A stretch of 64,000 nucleotides of DNA, from assembly GCA_963737015.1 (NCBI GenBank), contig CAVTQZ010000001.1, positions 2,108,001 through 2,172,000 of the forward strand, written 5' to 3'. This document shows positions 39,394 through 49,291 of this stretch, piece after piece (within the stretch, counting starts at the first letter, position 1; every line of letters starts with the position of its first letter). The position numbers and the translations under genes are program-made. Under the pieces are notes generated by a model. It was not told the origin of the DNA, made no database searches, and worked only from the letters and a program-made list of their open reading frames with translations. Origin of the DNA: CAVTQZ01 sp963737015 (lineage in GTDB: Bacteria; Actinomycetota; Acidimicrobiia; Acidimicrobiales; UBA8190).

Positions 39394-40407
39394 ATGCTCG
39401 TGGACAGCGGTATCGGTTTCGGCGCGACTGACGCCGCGGAGGTGGCGAAGCGTGCTGAACATGACGGTTTCGACGGACTCTGGTGCGCGGAGACGGCGCA
39501 CGACCCGTTCCTCCCCCTGACTCTGGCTGCGGAGCACACCGAGCGCATAACCCTTGGCACAGCGATTGCTGTGGCTTTCGCCCGGAACCCGATGATCACG
39601 GCCGCTGTCGCCAACGACCTGCAGGCCTACTCAAAGGGCCGTTTCATCCTCGGCCTCGGTTCACAGATCAAGCCCCACATAACGAAGCGCTACTCGATGC
39701 CTTGGTCGAAACCGGCCACGCGCATGCGCGAGTTCGTTCTCGCGATGCGGGACATCTGGAGCGCCTGGAACGAGGGCACCAAGCTCGCTTTTCGCGGCGA
39801 GTTCTACACGCACACACTCATGACACCCATGTTCAGCCCCGGGCCGAACCGCTATGGCGCGCCGAAGGTCTTCGTTGCAGCTGTAGGCGAGCTCATGACC
39901 GAAGTCGTGGGAGAGGTGGCTGACGGGCTCCTCGCTCACGGGTTCACGACCGAGCGATACATGCACGAGGTGACCCTTCCCGCCCTCAAGAAGGGCCTCG
40001 CGAAGTCGGGAAGGGGGCTCGAGGGTTTCGACGTGTCCTACCCCGCCATGATCGTCACGGGGAACAACGAGGAGGAGATGGAAGCGGCGAAGATGGGCGT
40101 TAAGGCGCAGCTCGCCTTCTACGGCTCCACCCCCGCCTACCGTCCCGTCCTCGACCTGCACGGGTGGGGAGATCTGCAGAGCGAGTTGAACGCGCTGTCG
40201 AAGAAGGGCGAGTGGACTCAGATGGCACAACTCATCGACGACGACGTCGTGGATGCCTTCGCTGTGGTCGCGCCTCCCGACGAGGTCCCTAAGATCCTCA
40301 ATCAACGCTTCGGCGACATCGTCACCCGGATCACCTTCTACACCCCGTACCGCCTCGAGCGTGAACAGCTGGAAGCGCTGTTGGAAGGATTCAGCGGACG
40401 ACGTTGA
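39394..40407 (+). CDS. LLM-class F420-dependent oxidoreductase
   Basis: 337-residue bacterial luciferase-like TIM barrel. GFDGLWCAETAHDPFLPL, TERITLGTAIAVAFARNPM and GRFILGLGSQIKPHITKRYSMPW are typical of the F420-dependent branch. Substrate unknown. It converges on leuS with a 17-base overlap of the 3' ends. Confidence 0.9.
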   Translation: MLVDSGIGFGATDAAEVAKRAEHDGFDGLWCAETAHDPFLPLTLAAEHTERITLGTAIAVAFARNPMITAAVANDLQAYSKGRFILGLGSQIKPHITKRYSMPWSKPATRMREFVLAMRDIWSAWNEGTKLAFRGEFYTHTLMTPMFSPGPNRYGAPKVFVAAVGELMTEVVGEVADGLLAHGFTTERYMHEVTLPALKKGLAKSGRGLEGFDVSYPAMIVTGNNEEEMEAAKMGVKAQLAFYGSTPAYRPVLDLHGWGDLQSELNALSKKGEWTQMAQLIDDDVVDAFAVVAPPDEVPKILNQRFGDIVTRITFYTPYRLEREQLEALLEGFSGRR

Positions 40408-42875
40408 CGAGTCGCGGCGGACGGGCGACAACGCGCGAGGGTGCGGCGCCGTCCAGCTCTGCCTCGACCTTGGAAGACGAAAGCGCGGCTTCGATTGCCT
40501 GAGCTTCGTCGATATCCGGCGACACCTCGAGGCGGTCTTTTACCTTCCCGTCCACCTGCACGACCATCGTGACACGCTCTTCGCGAATCATGGCCGGGTC
40601 GAAGGCGGGCCAGATCTCCATGTGCACTCTCGTGCCGGGACCATGCCGAAGCTCCCACGTCTCGGCGGCCAGATGTGGAACCATCGGAGCGAGCATCAGC
40701 AGCAGCACGTCCACGGCGAAGTCGTACGTCTCGCGACGGGGGCCTCCTTCCGCCGCACGGCGGTAGCGCTGCAGCTCGTTCTGGAATTCCATGCACGCAG
40801 CGACGGCCGTGTTGAAGGACCAGGCATCGATGTCGTGGCTCACCTTCGCTATCAGGCGGTGCGAGGCACGCTCGATCTCGGTGTCGGCTGGCGAAGCGGG
40901 CCCCTTCCTCCAAGACGGCTCCGTCCCCGAGGGGCTCTCTGAGCCAACGGCGAGACGCCACACGCGGTCGAGGAACTTGGCACAGCCTTCGATGATTTCG
41001 TCGGCCTGTTCTGTCCAGTCCATGTCGTCTGCCGGGGGGCCGATGAAAAGGTGGAAGAGCCGAAGGGCGTCCGCACCGACCGTCTCGAAGTACTGGGCCG
41101 GGCTTATCAGGTTTCCCCTCGACTTCGACATCTTCTTTCGGTCCATCCGGATCATTCCCTGGGTGAAGAGCCGCTTGAAAGGCTCTCTTTCGAGCCCAGG
41201 GGCCAAGCCGATGTCGATGAGAGCCGCGTATGAAGAAGCGCCCGTACATGAGATGCAGGATCGCGTGCTCGATCCCGCCGATGTACTGGTCGACCGGCAT
41301 GAAGTGCTTCGCCGCGTCCGGGTCGAATGGCCTTTCCTCGTTCCAGGGATCGCAGAACCGCAGGAAGTACCAGGACGAATCGACGAACGTATCCATCGTG
41401 TCGGTCTCGCGCTCGGCCGGACCGTCGCACAAGGGGCAGGTCGTGTGGCGGAAAGTGGGGTGCCGGGCCAAGGGCGACTCGCCGGTGGGCAGGAATTCGA
41501 CGTCGTCCGGCGCAAGGATCGGCAGACGATCCGGACGCTCGCCGACGGCGCCGTGGGTCGGGCAGTACACGACCGGGATGGGACATCCCCAGTAGCGCTG
41601 ACGCGAAAGCAACCAGTCGCGTAGGCGGTAGTTGACCGTGCGCTCTCCTGTTCCCCTGCCTTCGATCCACTCGATCGCACGCTGTTTGGCGGAATCGACG
41701 TCGAGACCGTCGAGGAAGCCCGAGTTGATCTTCTCGCCGGCCCCTGTCCAAGCGCCGCCGTCGAACCCTTGGGGCGGCTGCGTCGTCCGGACGATCGGCA
41801 AGCCGTAGGCCTGCGCGAACTCCCAGTCCCGCTCGTCCTCTGCGGGAACGGCCATGATCGCGCCGGTTCCGTAACGCATCAGGACGTAATCGGCGACATA
41901 GAGCGGGATTTCCTTCTCTGTGAACGGATTGATGACATGAGCACCGGTGAACGCGCCGTGCTTTGCCGTCGGGTCACTTTCGGCGGACGTGCGATCTCGC
42001 TCGGTCATCCTCGAAGCCGAAGCCCGCAACTCCTCCACTTCGTCATGTTGCTCGGGCGTCGTGATCAGGTCGACGATGGGGTGTTCGGGCGCAACCACTG
42101 CGTAGGTCATTCCGAAGCTCGTATCGGGCCTCGTGGTGAAGACACGCAAAGTGAGGTCGTGCCTGGCTACCCGGAGGTCGAACTCCACGCCCTCCGAGCG
42201 TCCGATCCAATTGCGCTGCATCGACTTGACCCTCTCGGGCCAGTCGATCTCCTCGAGACTGTCGAGCAGCTCGTCCGCGTACTTGGTGATCGCAAAGAAC
42301 CACTGCTCCAGGTCTCGTTGGACGACGACATCACCGGAACGTTCGCACGTGCCGTCCGAGAGGACCTGTTCGTTGGCGAGCACGGTCTGACATCCGGGGC
42401 ACCAGTTGACTGGCGCGTTCGCTCTGTACGCGAGCCCGGCCTCGAGCATCTTCACGAAGATGTACTGGTTCCAGTGGATGAACGAGGGATCGTGGCTGCG
42501 GACCTCACGGCGCCAGTCGTACATGGCGCCGAGCGCTATGACACTGGACTTGAGCTCCGCGATCCTGTCCTCAGTGAACGTCCTGGGGTGCTCTCCCGTT
42601 CGAATAGCGGCGTTTTCTGCCGGCAGCCCGAAGGAGTCGAAACCGAAGGGCGATAGGACGGCCGTGCCCTGCATGGTGCGGTGCCGGACCAGGACGTCGC
42701 CGAAGGTGTAGTTGCGAACATGACCCTGGTGGGCGGGGCCGCTCGGATACGGGTACATGCACAGCACGTATTGCGCCGGACGCGGGTCGTCGGCTTCGAC
42801 CTCGTACATGTGCTCGTCCGCCCATCGTTGCTGCCAGCGGCGCTCAACTTCCTGGACGTCGTAGGCCCGGGCCAT
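40391..42875 (-). CDS. leuS: Leucine-tRNA ligase, apparent frameshift near 41228
   Basis: Essential class I synthetase of about 827 residues. N-terminal MYPYPSGPAHQGHVRNYTFGD (HIGH-type), the editing domain with the GTGAIMAVPAEDERD loop, and LHLMYGRFF. There the frame changes: the next frame has LIDIGLAPGLEREPFKRLFTQGM, KMSKSRGN (KMSKS) and the anticodon domain. Dropping one G in CGCGGCTCTC restores the family reading. Since the cell needs this enzyme, an assembly indel is the likely cause. Start ATG 42875. Confidence 0.95.
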
Positions 42876-42993
42876 CGACTGATTGTACGAAAACCCGGTA
42901 GATACCTTGAGCTGGCCTGAGCCAGGAACTATCGCTCTAGAACGGACCCGAGAGTGCACCAATCGGACTGGTAACGTCGGTCCTCTGACCCTC

Positions 42994-43070
42994 GGGGGCG
43001 TAGCTCAGCTGGTAGAGCGCTTGACTGGCAGTCAAGAGGTTCGTGGGTTCGAGTCCCATCGCCTCCACCA
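42994..43070 (+). tRNA. tRNA-Ala (GGC)
   Basis: GGGGGCG pairs with CGCCTCC, with the G3:U70 pair that marks alanine tRNAs. The anticodon loop CTGGCAG has GGC. T arm GTGGGTTCGAGTCCCAT. CCA is encoded at 43068-43070. An apparent low-GC region starts right after it. Confidence 0.97.
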
Positions 43071-43245
43071 AAAGCCCAGGTGAGAGCGCCTTTGGTCTCC
43101 TGCCCAGATCTCCAGACGTGAGACCGTCGACTCTTGGATGCGCCAACACGTGGGAAGCAGAAAACGCATCGTCAACGTACTTCGGTTCACGACCGCGTGC
43201 CTACCGAGCCGCTCACATCACACGCAGGTGCATGTCACGTAGTCA

Positions 43246-43419
43246 TTAGAACTGCCGCTCTTCGACCACCGAGCGGTGGAACTCTTGGAGTCGGTGACCC
43301 GCTTCGCGGACCTCCGGGGCCATGTGCGCGCCAAGACGACCGAGATTTCCTTCAGTCACGATTATCGCCAGGTCGATTAACGCGCCTTCGAGTCGAGTCA
43401 GTCGCTCGTTCTCATCCAT
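43246..43419 (-). CDS. Short coiled-coil hypothetical protein
   Basis: 57 residues from ATG 43419 (MDENERLTRLEGALIDLAIIVTEG), helical and amphipathic. GGAGAAG precedes this start; ATG 43431 would run through it. Not recognised. Isolated just downstream of tRNA-Ala. Confidence 0.45.
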   Translation of the reverse strand: MDENERLTRLEGALIDLAIIVTEGNLGRLGAHMAPEVREAGHRLQEFHRSVVEERQF

Positions 43420-43474
43420 GAGCTTCTCCATTTCTGCGTGGTCGGCTACGTAGGAGGTCCGGGGCCAACTGCAT

Positions 43475-44052
43475 CTACCACATGCCCCCGTCGACGTTTC
43501 GCTTGGTCAGGTGCCACGGCTCGCACGCGAACACTGCACGGTGTCGGCAAATCACAGTGCCAGCCTCAGAAAAGTGCCAGGCCGATCGAGCAGTTCTCCA
43601 GTCGCCGTAGTTCGCCGCCAACGCCGCCTCATGGTCAAGAGGTTTTAGCCAGGTGCGCCCCACCGCACCAGCTCATGGTCGGCGCGTTCGCACACTAGCT
43701 CGTCGAGCTCGTGGTACATGAAGTAACGGACTCGCCCTTCGCGGCGGTGGAGAGCAAAGAACTCGAATCTCGCACCGTGGTACCTAAACACGTGCTCGAC
43801 GGGATCACCCTCGTTATTGAAATATCGGACGTCGGCCTTGAAGCCGGACCGAACAAGTGCACGCGCCGCCCAGTTGAACTCGGTGGCATCCTCGGCGAAA
43901 TATGCGAAGTCGGCGTCGCGGACGTCCTCAGAGAGGACTCGTCCATCTCGTGCCCAACCAAGGAGGAGCCCGCCACACACCGAGAAGCGGTTCGCGAGAG
44001 GGCTCGCAGCGAGTACGTCGTTCAGTCGTCGGAGGTCACGGATGAAAACCAC
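43475..44052 (-). CDS. LicD/fukutin-like nucleotidyltransferase, apparent frameshift
   Basis: The first frame (44052 to about 43655) has FSVCGGLLLGWARDGRVLSEDVRDADF, the GxLLGWxRdg...D.D motif of the LicD/fukutin nucleotidyltransferase superfamily, and ends early at 43645. The second frame continues LKPLDHEAALAANYGDWRTARSAW, a C-terminal YGDW motif of LicD-like proteins, and stops at 43475. One missing base around 43660 joins them to about 190 residues. Family members add phosphocholine or similar groups to surface glycans. Sugar or polymer unknown. Confidence 0.6.
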
Positions 44053-44341
44053 AGCGCCTGAGGTGTAGCTCTGTCCTCGAAGCGCCAGGAAGACGTCTCA
44101 CGAGATCGACGAATCGTCTGAGGCGCGCCTCCCACCCACCAACGAAGAACTCGCTTAGGCGACCAGCCGCTGGCTTCATCTAATCACTGTGGAGGAAAGC
44201 GCTTCGTCTTTGGAGGACTTAAGACGAACAAGGGGTATACCTCAGATGGCAGAGCGTTAGCTCGCACGGAAGCCCAATCTCTTCATGCCCGATGGTGCAA
44301 AACGGCACGACCTTGCTCGCACGACGATATGCCAGACTCGC

Positions 44342-45514
44342 ATGATGGGCTCCCACGGACGCGCCGCAAATGCTCCCTTGCGGGTGGCTTTGGACGCTAC
44401 GCCACTGTTTGGGCGGATGACAGGAGTGGGGGCTTTTTGCTCAGAGTTGCTCCGTGCCCTGGCAGAGCATCCAGGTGTCGACGTCTCGGCCTTCGCCGTC
44501 TCATGGCGCCGCCGCAACGCGCTAGGCCCACTGCTTCCTCCTGGAGTCCGGCATAGACAGCTTCCCATGCCCGCAAAACCCCTCTCCCGGGCCTGGGCTG
44601 ACCGCGCGGGCCCACCGATCGAGTGGTTCGTCGGAAGCACCGATGTCGTGCACGGGACGAAATTTGTAGTCCCGCCTGCTCGCAAGGCTGGACGGGTCGT
44701 GACCGTACATGACCTGACAGTTGTGCGGTATCCCGAGATGTGCGACGCCCCTTCGCTGAGGTTCCCGCCACTGATCCGCCGTGCGGTCGCGACAGGAGCA
44801 TGGATCCATACGCCCTCCAGGTTTGTTGCTGAAGAGGTCGTATCAGAATTTGGAATCGATCCCGCAAGGGTTCGTGCAGTTCATCATGGAATCCCACCAG
44901 TTGTTGCCAACGGCGGTGGTGACGAAGCCGGCACAGAACTCATGGGCGTTCTGCCAAAAGGTGCAACGCGGTATGTTCTTGCGATCGGAACCGTGGAGCC
45001 GCGCAAGGATTACCCCGCGCTTGTCCGTGCATTCGACCACGTGATTGGGCAGTCGCGTCAGGAACTGGGTGACGTTGCTCTGGTGATCGCTGGCGACGAA
45101 CTATGGGGAAAGCCGGATTTAGAGTCGGCAATCGAGACTTTGCGCCGACCCGATCGCATCGTGCGGCTCGGCTACGTCGAAGCAACCCGGCTCGCACGAT
45201 TGCTCCGCTCCGCTTCGGCAGTCGCCTATCCCTCGGTCTACGAGGGATTCGGCTTCGTGCCCCTCGAGGCGATGGCCGCCGGGGTCCCGGTCGTGTCAAC
45301 CGCTGCTGGGGCCATACCTGAGGTGACCGGCGATGCAGCGCTTCTTGTGCCACCAGGCAATGAGGACGCTCTCTCGGCCGCATTGGCAGCCGTGCTCACC
45401 AGCGAAAGTGTGCAGTCGGATCTCATCGCACGTGGAAGACGGCAGGCCGAGAAATTCAGTTGGGCTTCGTGTGCAGCGGGCCTTGCCGACTTGTACGCAG
45501 AGGTGGCTGCCTGA
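44342..45514 (+). CDS. GT4-family glycosyltransferase
   Basis: About 390 residues. N-terminal LRVALDATPLFGRMTGVGAFCSEL, then the C-terminal nucleotide-sugar domain with YVLAIGTVEPRKDYPALVRAF and SVYEGFGFVPLEAMAAGVPVVST (E-x7-E motif). Typical of GT-B enzymes for cell-wall or surface glycans. ATG 44342 is favoured because the conserved strand starts soon after it; the frame begins at 44285. Confidence 0.88.
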   Translation: MMGSHGRAANAPLRVALDATPLFGRMTGVGAFCSELLRALAEHPGVDVSAFAVSWRRRNALGPLLPPGVRHRQLPMPAKPLSRAWADRAGPPIEWFVGSTDVVHGTKFVVPPARKAGRVVTVHDLTVVRYPEMCDAPSLRFPPLIRRAVATGAWIHTPSRFVAEEVVSEFGIDPARVRAVHHGIPPVVANGGGDEAGTELMGVLPKGATRYVLAIGTVEPRKDYPALVRAFDHVIGQSRQELGDVALVIAGDELWGKPDLESAIETLRRPDRIVRLGYVEATRLARLLRSASAVAYPSVYEGFGFVPLEAMAAGVPVVSTAAGAIPEVTGDAALLVPPGNEDALSAALAAVLTSESVQSDLIARGRRQAEKFSWASCAAGLADLYAEVAA

Positions 45515-45561
45515 GGGACGATCGCATCCGCACGGCATCGTTCCAACACCGCCGAACCGTG

Positions 45562-46623
45562 CTACCCCTGACTAACTGGGTGAGCACGTATCCCATGAAC
45601 AGACACGCGCACGTCGCGAGAATATTGGTAGGCATCGACAAGGGTCCCTGTTTCGAAGTCGATGCGGAGTATCGACGCGGGCGACAGCCCGACAAATAAC
45701 TGACTGTCAACGAGATCAAGGCCGCGGAGAAAGAGCGGATCAGCGTAAGGGGGGATACGCATTAGCCTCCACAGTGCACGAGCACCGAACGCGACCAGCG
45801 ATCGGCCGGCTCGATGTCGGACCTTGTCGTACTTGTGTAGATAGAACGCTCGAAACAATTGATGACGTACCCAGTCGTACTTGAGTAGATCGAAAGCTCT
45901 GAACAATCGTCCACTCGACAAGTCGTACATTCGCACGGAGGCGTCTCGCGTAGCATTAGTGACAGCAAGGTTCCCTTTGATTAGAAGATTGTGGGCTCCT
46001 TTCAGCGCGTCATCTTTGATCACAACCGTTCCCCGGTCCAGATTGACTATCGCACCAAAGCGATTCAATAGCGCAAGCATCTCACCCTCATACATGGCGC
46101 TGGCGTTGAGATGAAGATGGCTGGGACGCGACAGATGCGCGCTCGACAGAAAGGCCGCTCTCTGATCCGCCGATTTGTCAATCTCGGTCGCAGTCAACCC
46201 AAATTCCTGCTGGACACTGGGGAGATCACGTGGCCAGTAGCTGCGACAGATCCTTCCGGTGGAGACTTCGACCTCCAATAGGGCATCTATTGCCGTAGCC
46301 GTAACCCAGAGGGTGTCGTTTTGCGTCATCAAAACCTCGTGCAAGCCAACAACAAGGCCGTTGGACAAGCTGCGCTGGAACCGCAGCTCATGATCATAGA
46401 GTTGGACCTGGTCATAGCTCGCCACGTAGATGGTTGTGGGAGTGATCCAGATGCCACGTCCACCGCGGGAGTTACCTCGCCGGTTCTCGTCTCGGATGCT
46501 CGGATCTGAGGGAGTGACGGGCGCGCTGCGCAATGGTTGTTTCTTGTCCCAGTCGAAAAGGACCACTTCTCCCGCTCGGTCCAACGGTGCTCCGCGCACT
46601 ACTGTCGTAAATATGACCCGCAA
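45562..46623 (-). CDS. Beta-propeller-like hypothetical protein with an internal duplication
   Basis: 353 residues, not assigned to a named family. Strand-turn-strand repeats (IWITPTTIYVASYDQVQLYDHELR, LWVTATAIDALLEVEVSTGRI, SVRMYDLSSGRLFRAF) suggest a beta-propeller. The repeated 16-residue block LFRAFDLLKYDWVRHQ / LFRAFYLHKYDKVRHR comes from a 48-bp tandem duplication. TTG 46623 follows AAAGGGACGAC. Neighbours suggest a surface glycan setting. Lower GC than flanks. Confidence 0.6.
   Translation of the reverse strand: MRVIFTTVVRGAPLDRAGEVVLFDWDKKQPLRSAPVTPSDPSIRDENRRGNSRGGRGIWITPTTIYVASYDQVQLYDHELRFQRSLSNGLVVGLHEVLMTQNDTLWVTATAIDALLEVEVSTGRICRSYWPRDLPSVQQEFGLTATEIDKSADQRAAFLSSAHLSRPSHLHLNASAMYEGEMLALLNRFGAIVNLDRGTVVIKDDALKGAHNLLIKGNLAVTNATRDASVRMYDLSSGRLFRAFDLLKYDWVRHQLFRAFYLHKYDKVRHRAGRSLVAFGARALWRLMRIPPYADPLFLRGLDLVDSQLFVGLSPASILRIDFETGTLVDAYQYSRDVRVSVHGIRAHPVSQG
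45813..45908 (-). repeat. 48-bp tandem duplication in the propeller-like gene
   Basis: Two 48-base copies (45813-45860 and 45861-45908) with several substitutions, coding for 16-residue repeats. In frame, hence tolerated. Divergence between the copies shows it is not recent and not an assembly duplication. Confidence 0.8.
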
Positions 46624-47402
46624 GTCGTCCCTTTCAATCGGACGCTCACCTTTTTGGATTGAAACTGTCTTCGTAAATAGATTGCAGCTTGACCAGGTTC
46701 GCCATTAATGATTATTCCTTATCCTGGTAGGAAGTGCTAACCCTGGCTTTGATTGCTTGCGCGAAGCCCGAGACATTCTCGCTCGCTCACGTGGTCACGA
46801 AAAGGCCTCACTACTTCGACACGCTCGTCTCTTAAGACTCGTGCGTGTTGGTCGCGCGGTGCTCGTACTAGGTTGCAACCTCCACAACGAGCCCGTTCCA
46901 TTCGACGGTCACGTGCTCGGCCACTGGCTCGACACGCTGCAGCTGGGAATCCCTAAAAGCATCGGCATGGCGGTTATGACAAATGAGGCACGATCCCTCC
47001 ATCACAACCGCAGCATTCGTGCCTTCGCCTTATCGGCGCGCGTGTCGCGTCACGGAGCTATCTCTCCCGGTTGCTAGGCCAGGCGCTTCTCACCAATGGC
47101 GCGTCATCGATCGACGATTGAGAAGCGGAGCTCGCGTTGTTCCCGGAGCGACCGAGTGTGCTATTCCCACCGAAGGAGCAGGACCCAGGTCCCGACTGCG
47201 AACCTGCCGGCACAACCGTCCACACGAGTGCCGCCAGGACGTCCATCGATGCGACCAGAGCCATGGCCTTTTGAGCAACGGGGCTACGGCGGCACCAACG
47301 CCTGAGACCTGGAACGGCGTCATCGACCAGCATTCACCGCCTCCCTCCGTAGAACGTCATACCTTTAGATGTCTAAGGTGACTACTTGGCGAGCAGGACC
47401 GC
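46624..47402. other. 779-bp stretch without a supported gene
   Basis: Several short open frames cross this stretch on both strands, the longest on the plus strand about 46757-47077, but none has recognisable family residues. No tRNA, IS end or palindrome was seen. It could hold eroded coding DNA and the promoter of the propeller-like gene. Confidence 0.4.
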
Positions 47403-47945
47403 CTAGTACGCAAGGATTCCCTTCGCTTTGGCTGCCGACAAGGCTCCTGCCTCGAGCCTCACCTTGAGCAGAAGGCGGATCAGAGACTCCATCTCCTCCT
47501 GCGACAGCTGCACCGCTTCGAACACCTTCTGGTTGAGCTCCGTGGTAGCGGCAGCGACAAGCCTGCGACCGTGGGCCGTGATCTCGGCGAGCGTGCTGCG
47601 TGTGTCGCTCGGATTGGGTACTCGCCGTACGAGGCGATCCGCCTCGAGGCGATCAATTGCGTTCGTCACGGTGGCCGGAGTCACCTGTAGTCGCTCGCCG
47701 ATCTTTGAAAGGGACAAGGATCCACAATCGGCGTTCCATGCCAACCAGGCCAGGACTTCATAGCGGGCGAAGGTGAGATCGAAGGGTCTCAATGCCTCGT
47801 TCGCTTGCGACAGGAAAAGCTGGTGGGCGCGCATGATCGAAATGATGGCTGCCATACCGACCGCCGCGTGGCCCCACCCCTTGGACTTCCAGACATCGCG
47901 GGCGGCGGCTACGGGGTCGAAGGAAAGGCTGCGAGCCGTCGGCAT
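47403..47945 (-). CDS. MarR-family transcriptional regulator
   Basis: 180 residues from ATG 47945. LTFARYEVLAWLAWNADCGSLSLSKIGERLQVTPATVTNAIDRLEADRLVRRVPNPSDTRST is a full MarR HTH and wing with the DTRS motif. Flanking dimerisation helices are present. No obvious target; the SDR gene starts 456 bases away on the other strand. Confidence 0.88.
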   Translation of the reverse strand: MPTARSLSFDPVAAARDVWKSKGWGHAAVGMAAIISIMRAHQLFLSQANEALRPFDLTFARYEVLAWLAWNADCGSLSLSKIGERLQVTPATVTNAIDRLEADRLVRRVPNPSDTRSTLAEITAHGRRLVAAATTELNQKVFEAVQLSQEEMESLIRLLLKVRLEAGALSAAKAKGILAY

Positions 47946-48400
47946 CTGGGAATCGTACACAGGCCCGGCTGAGGCCCCATGTTCCGCAGTCTCAGCCGTC
48001 GATGTTTCGTCATCGCTATCGGCGTCGGTCGTAGCCCGGTAGACACACCGTGATCGTCGAACAAGTCGTCGGCATGACACGAAACGATCCGAGGATGGTC
48101 GCGTCGCTCGACAAGGGACGACAGCGCCGCGACATCGGCCAATTCGGTCTCGTACATCCACGCTCTTGTGAAGGCGGCTGACGGGTCGTCCATGGCGTTT
48201 GACGATTCGGCGCCAATAGTTCGATCAAAGTTTTTCGGCGTCCACCTTGTCGGGCGACGGGCGGGGGATGGTCAGGACCAGCCGCGTCTGCGTTTTTCTC
48301 GTCTGACCCTGAGGATCGCCATGAGCTTTCGGAAGAGGAATCCCATACCTTTGAAGGTTACCGACCCTCACGCGACGTGACTGGGCGACCTTTGCTCTGA
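47946..48400. other. 455-bp intergenic stretch
   Basis: No supported gene. A minus-strand frame at 48193-47909 has ordinary composition for its first 60 codons (AFTRAWMYETELADVAALSSLV), but no family is recognised and it overlaps the MarR start. A 24-residue basic frame lies at 48272-48346. Confidence 0.35.
48272..48346 (-). CDS. Possible 24-residue basic peptide
   Basis: Reads MGFLFRKLMAILRVRREK and then Arg/Gly/Trp, amphipathic with many Arg and Lys. No clear ribosome site at proper distance. Could be a chance frame. Confidence 0.2.
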   Translation of the reverse strand: MGFLFRKLMAILRVRREKRRRGWS

Positions 48401-49225
48401 TTGACGGATCGGGTGGTGGGACGACAGCATTTGCCGGTGCGCATAAAAGGTTCCTCCATCCTCGTGACCGGCGCCTCCTCCGGCATAGGAGCTGCGTTGG
48501 CGGTCGTCCTCGCCCAACGCGGCGCCCGGGTGGGCGTCGTCGCCCGGAGGGAGGATCGCCTGCGCGAAACGTTGGAACGCTGTCAGGAGCAGTCTCCCGA
48601 CTCGGCGATGTGGGTGACTGACCTCTCGGACCCTGAAGCGGGGGTCCGTCTGGTCAACGCGGTTTGGGAGAACTTCGACGGTCTCGACTGCCTCGTCAAC
48701 AACGTGGGCGTGGGAAAGCGGAAGAACCTGCTCGATCACACGCCCGAAGACCTCGATGTGGTGTTCCGGACGAACTTCTTCACACCGGTGCGGATGGCCC
48801 TCGCGCTCATCCCGAAGATGCTCGGGAGAGGTTCGGGAGCGATCGTCAACGTCGCGAGCGGCGGCGGGCGCTTCGGGATCGTCCACGAGTCTGCTTACTG
48901 TGCTTCGAAGTTCGCATTGAGCGGCTGGAGCGAGGTCGCCGCCATCGAACTTGCAGAAACGCCGATCGAGATGAAACTGGTACAGCCGGGGGCGATCGCC
49001 ACCGAGATCTGGGAGCGCAAGCCCGGCGAGCTTCCGGGATTGCCCGGGGCGCAGTTCGCCACCTCCGAAGAATGTGCGATCGGCATCGCCGATGCCCTCG
49101 AGACAGACGGATTCGAGTTCTTCGTTCCCCCCGACCTCGCCGACCATGTCGCGCTCAAGAACGCCGATCCGAAGGCCTGGATCAACCTGATGGTCGAGCT
49201 CGGAAAGACCAAGGAATCGGCCTAA
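48401..49225 (+). CDS. Short-chain dehydrogenase/reductase
   Basis: Classical SDR. ILVTGASSGIGAALA (TGxxxGIG), NNVGVG, and the active site YCASK with serine in NVASGGG upstream. Substrate unknown. The long start is TTG 48401; GTG 48437 (VRIKGSSILVTG) is the more usual length. First plus-strand gene of the catabolic region, though no copy of the palindrome was seen in front of it. Confidence 0.88.
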   Translation: MTDRVVGRQHLPVRIKGSSILVTGASSGIGAALAVVLAQRGARVGVVARREDRLRETLERCQEQSPDSAMWVTDLSDPEAGVRLVNAVWENFDGLDCLVNNVGVGKRKNLLDHTPEDLDVVFRTNFFTPVRMALALIPKMLGRGSGAIVNVASGGGRFGIVHESAYCASKFALSGWSEVAAIELAETPIEMKLVQPGAIATEIWERKPGELPGLPGAQFATSEECAIGIADALETDGFEFFVPPDLADHVALKNADPKAWINLMVELGKTKESA

Positions 49226-49291
49226 GCGCTAAACGACCCTGGTTGGGGGTTACCTAATCGGGGCGGCGCCAGGGATCCTTGGGACGCTCAG

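Noticed and set aside
21739..41240. Programmed frameshifting in dinG, lepA or leuS
   Set aside because: No slippery heptamer of the known type, upstream Shine-Dalgarno-like stimulator or pseudoknot was evident, and these genes are not known to use recoding.
46757..47077. 106-codon plus-strand frame in the gene-poor gap
   Set aside because: No family resemblance, no ribosome site, and the surrounding frames look equally random.
43071..48400. Integrative element with att sites at tRNA-Ala
   Set aside because: No integrase gene and no repeat of the tRNA 3' end was found in the window.
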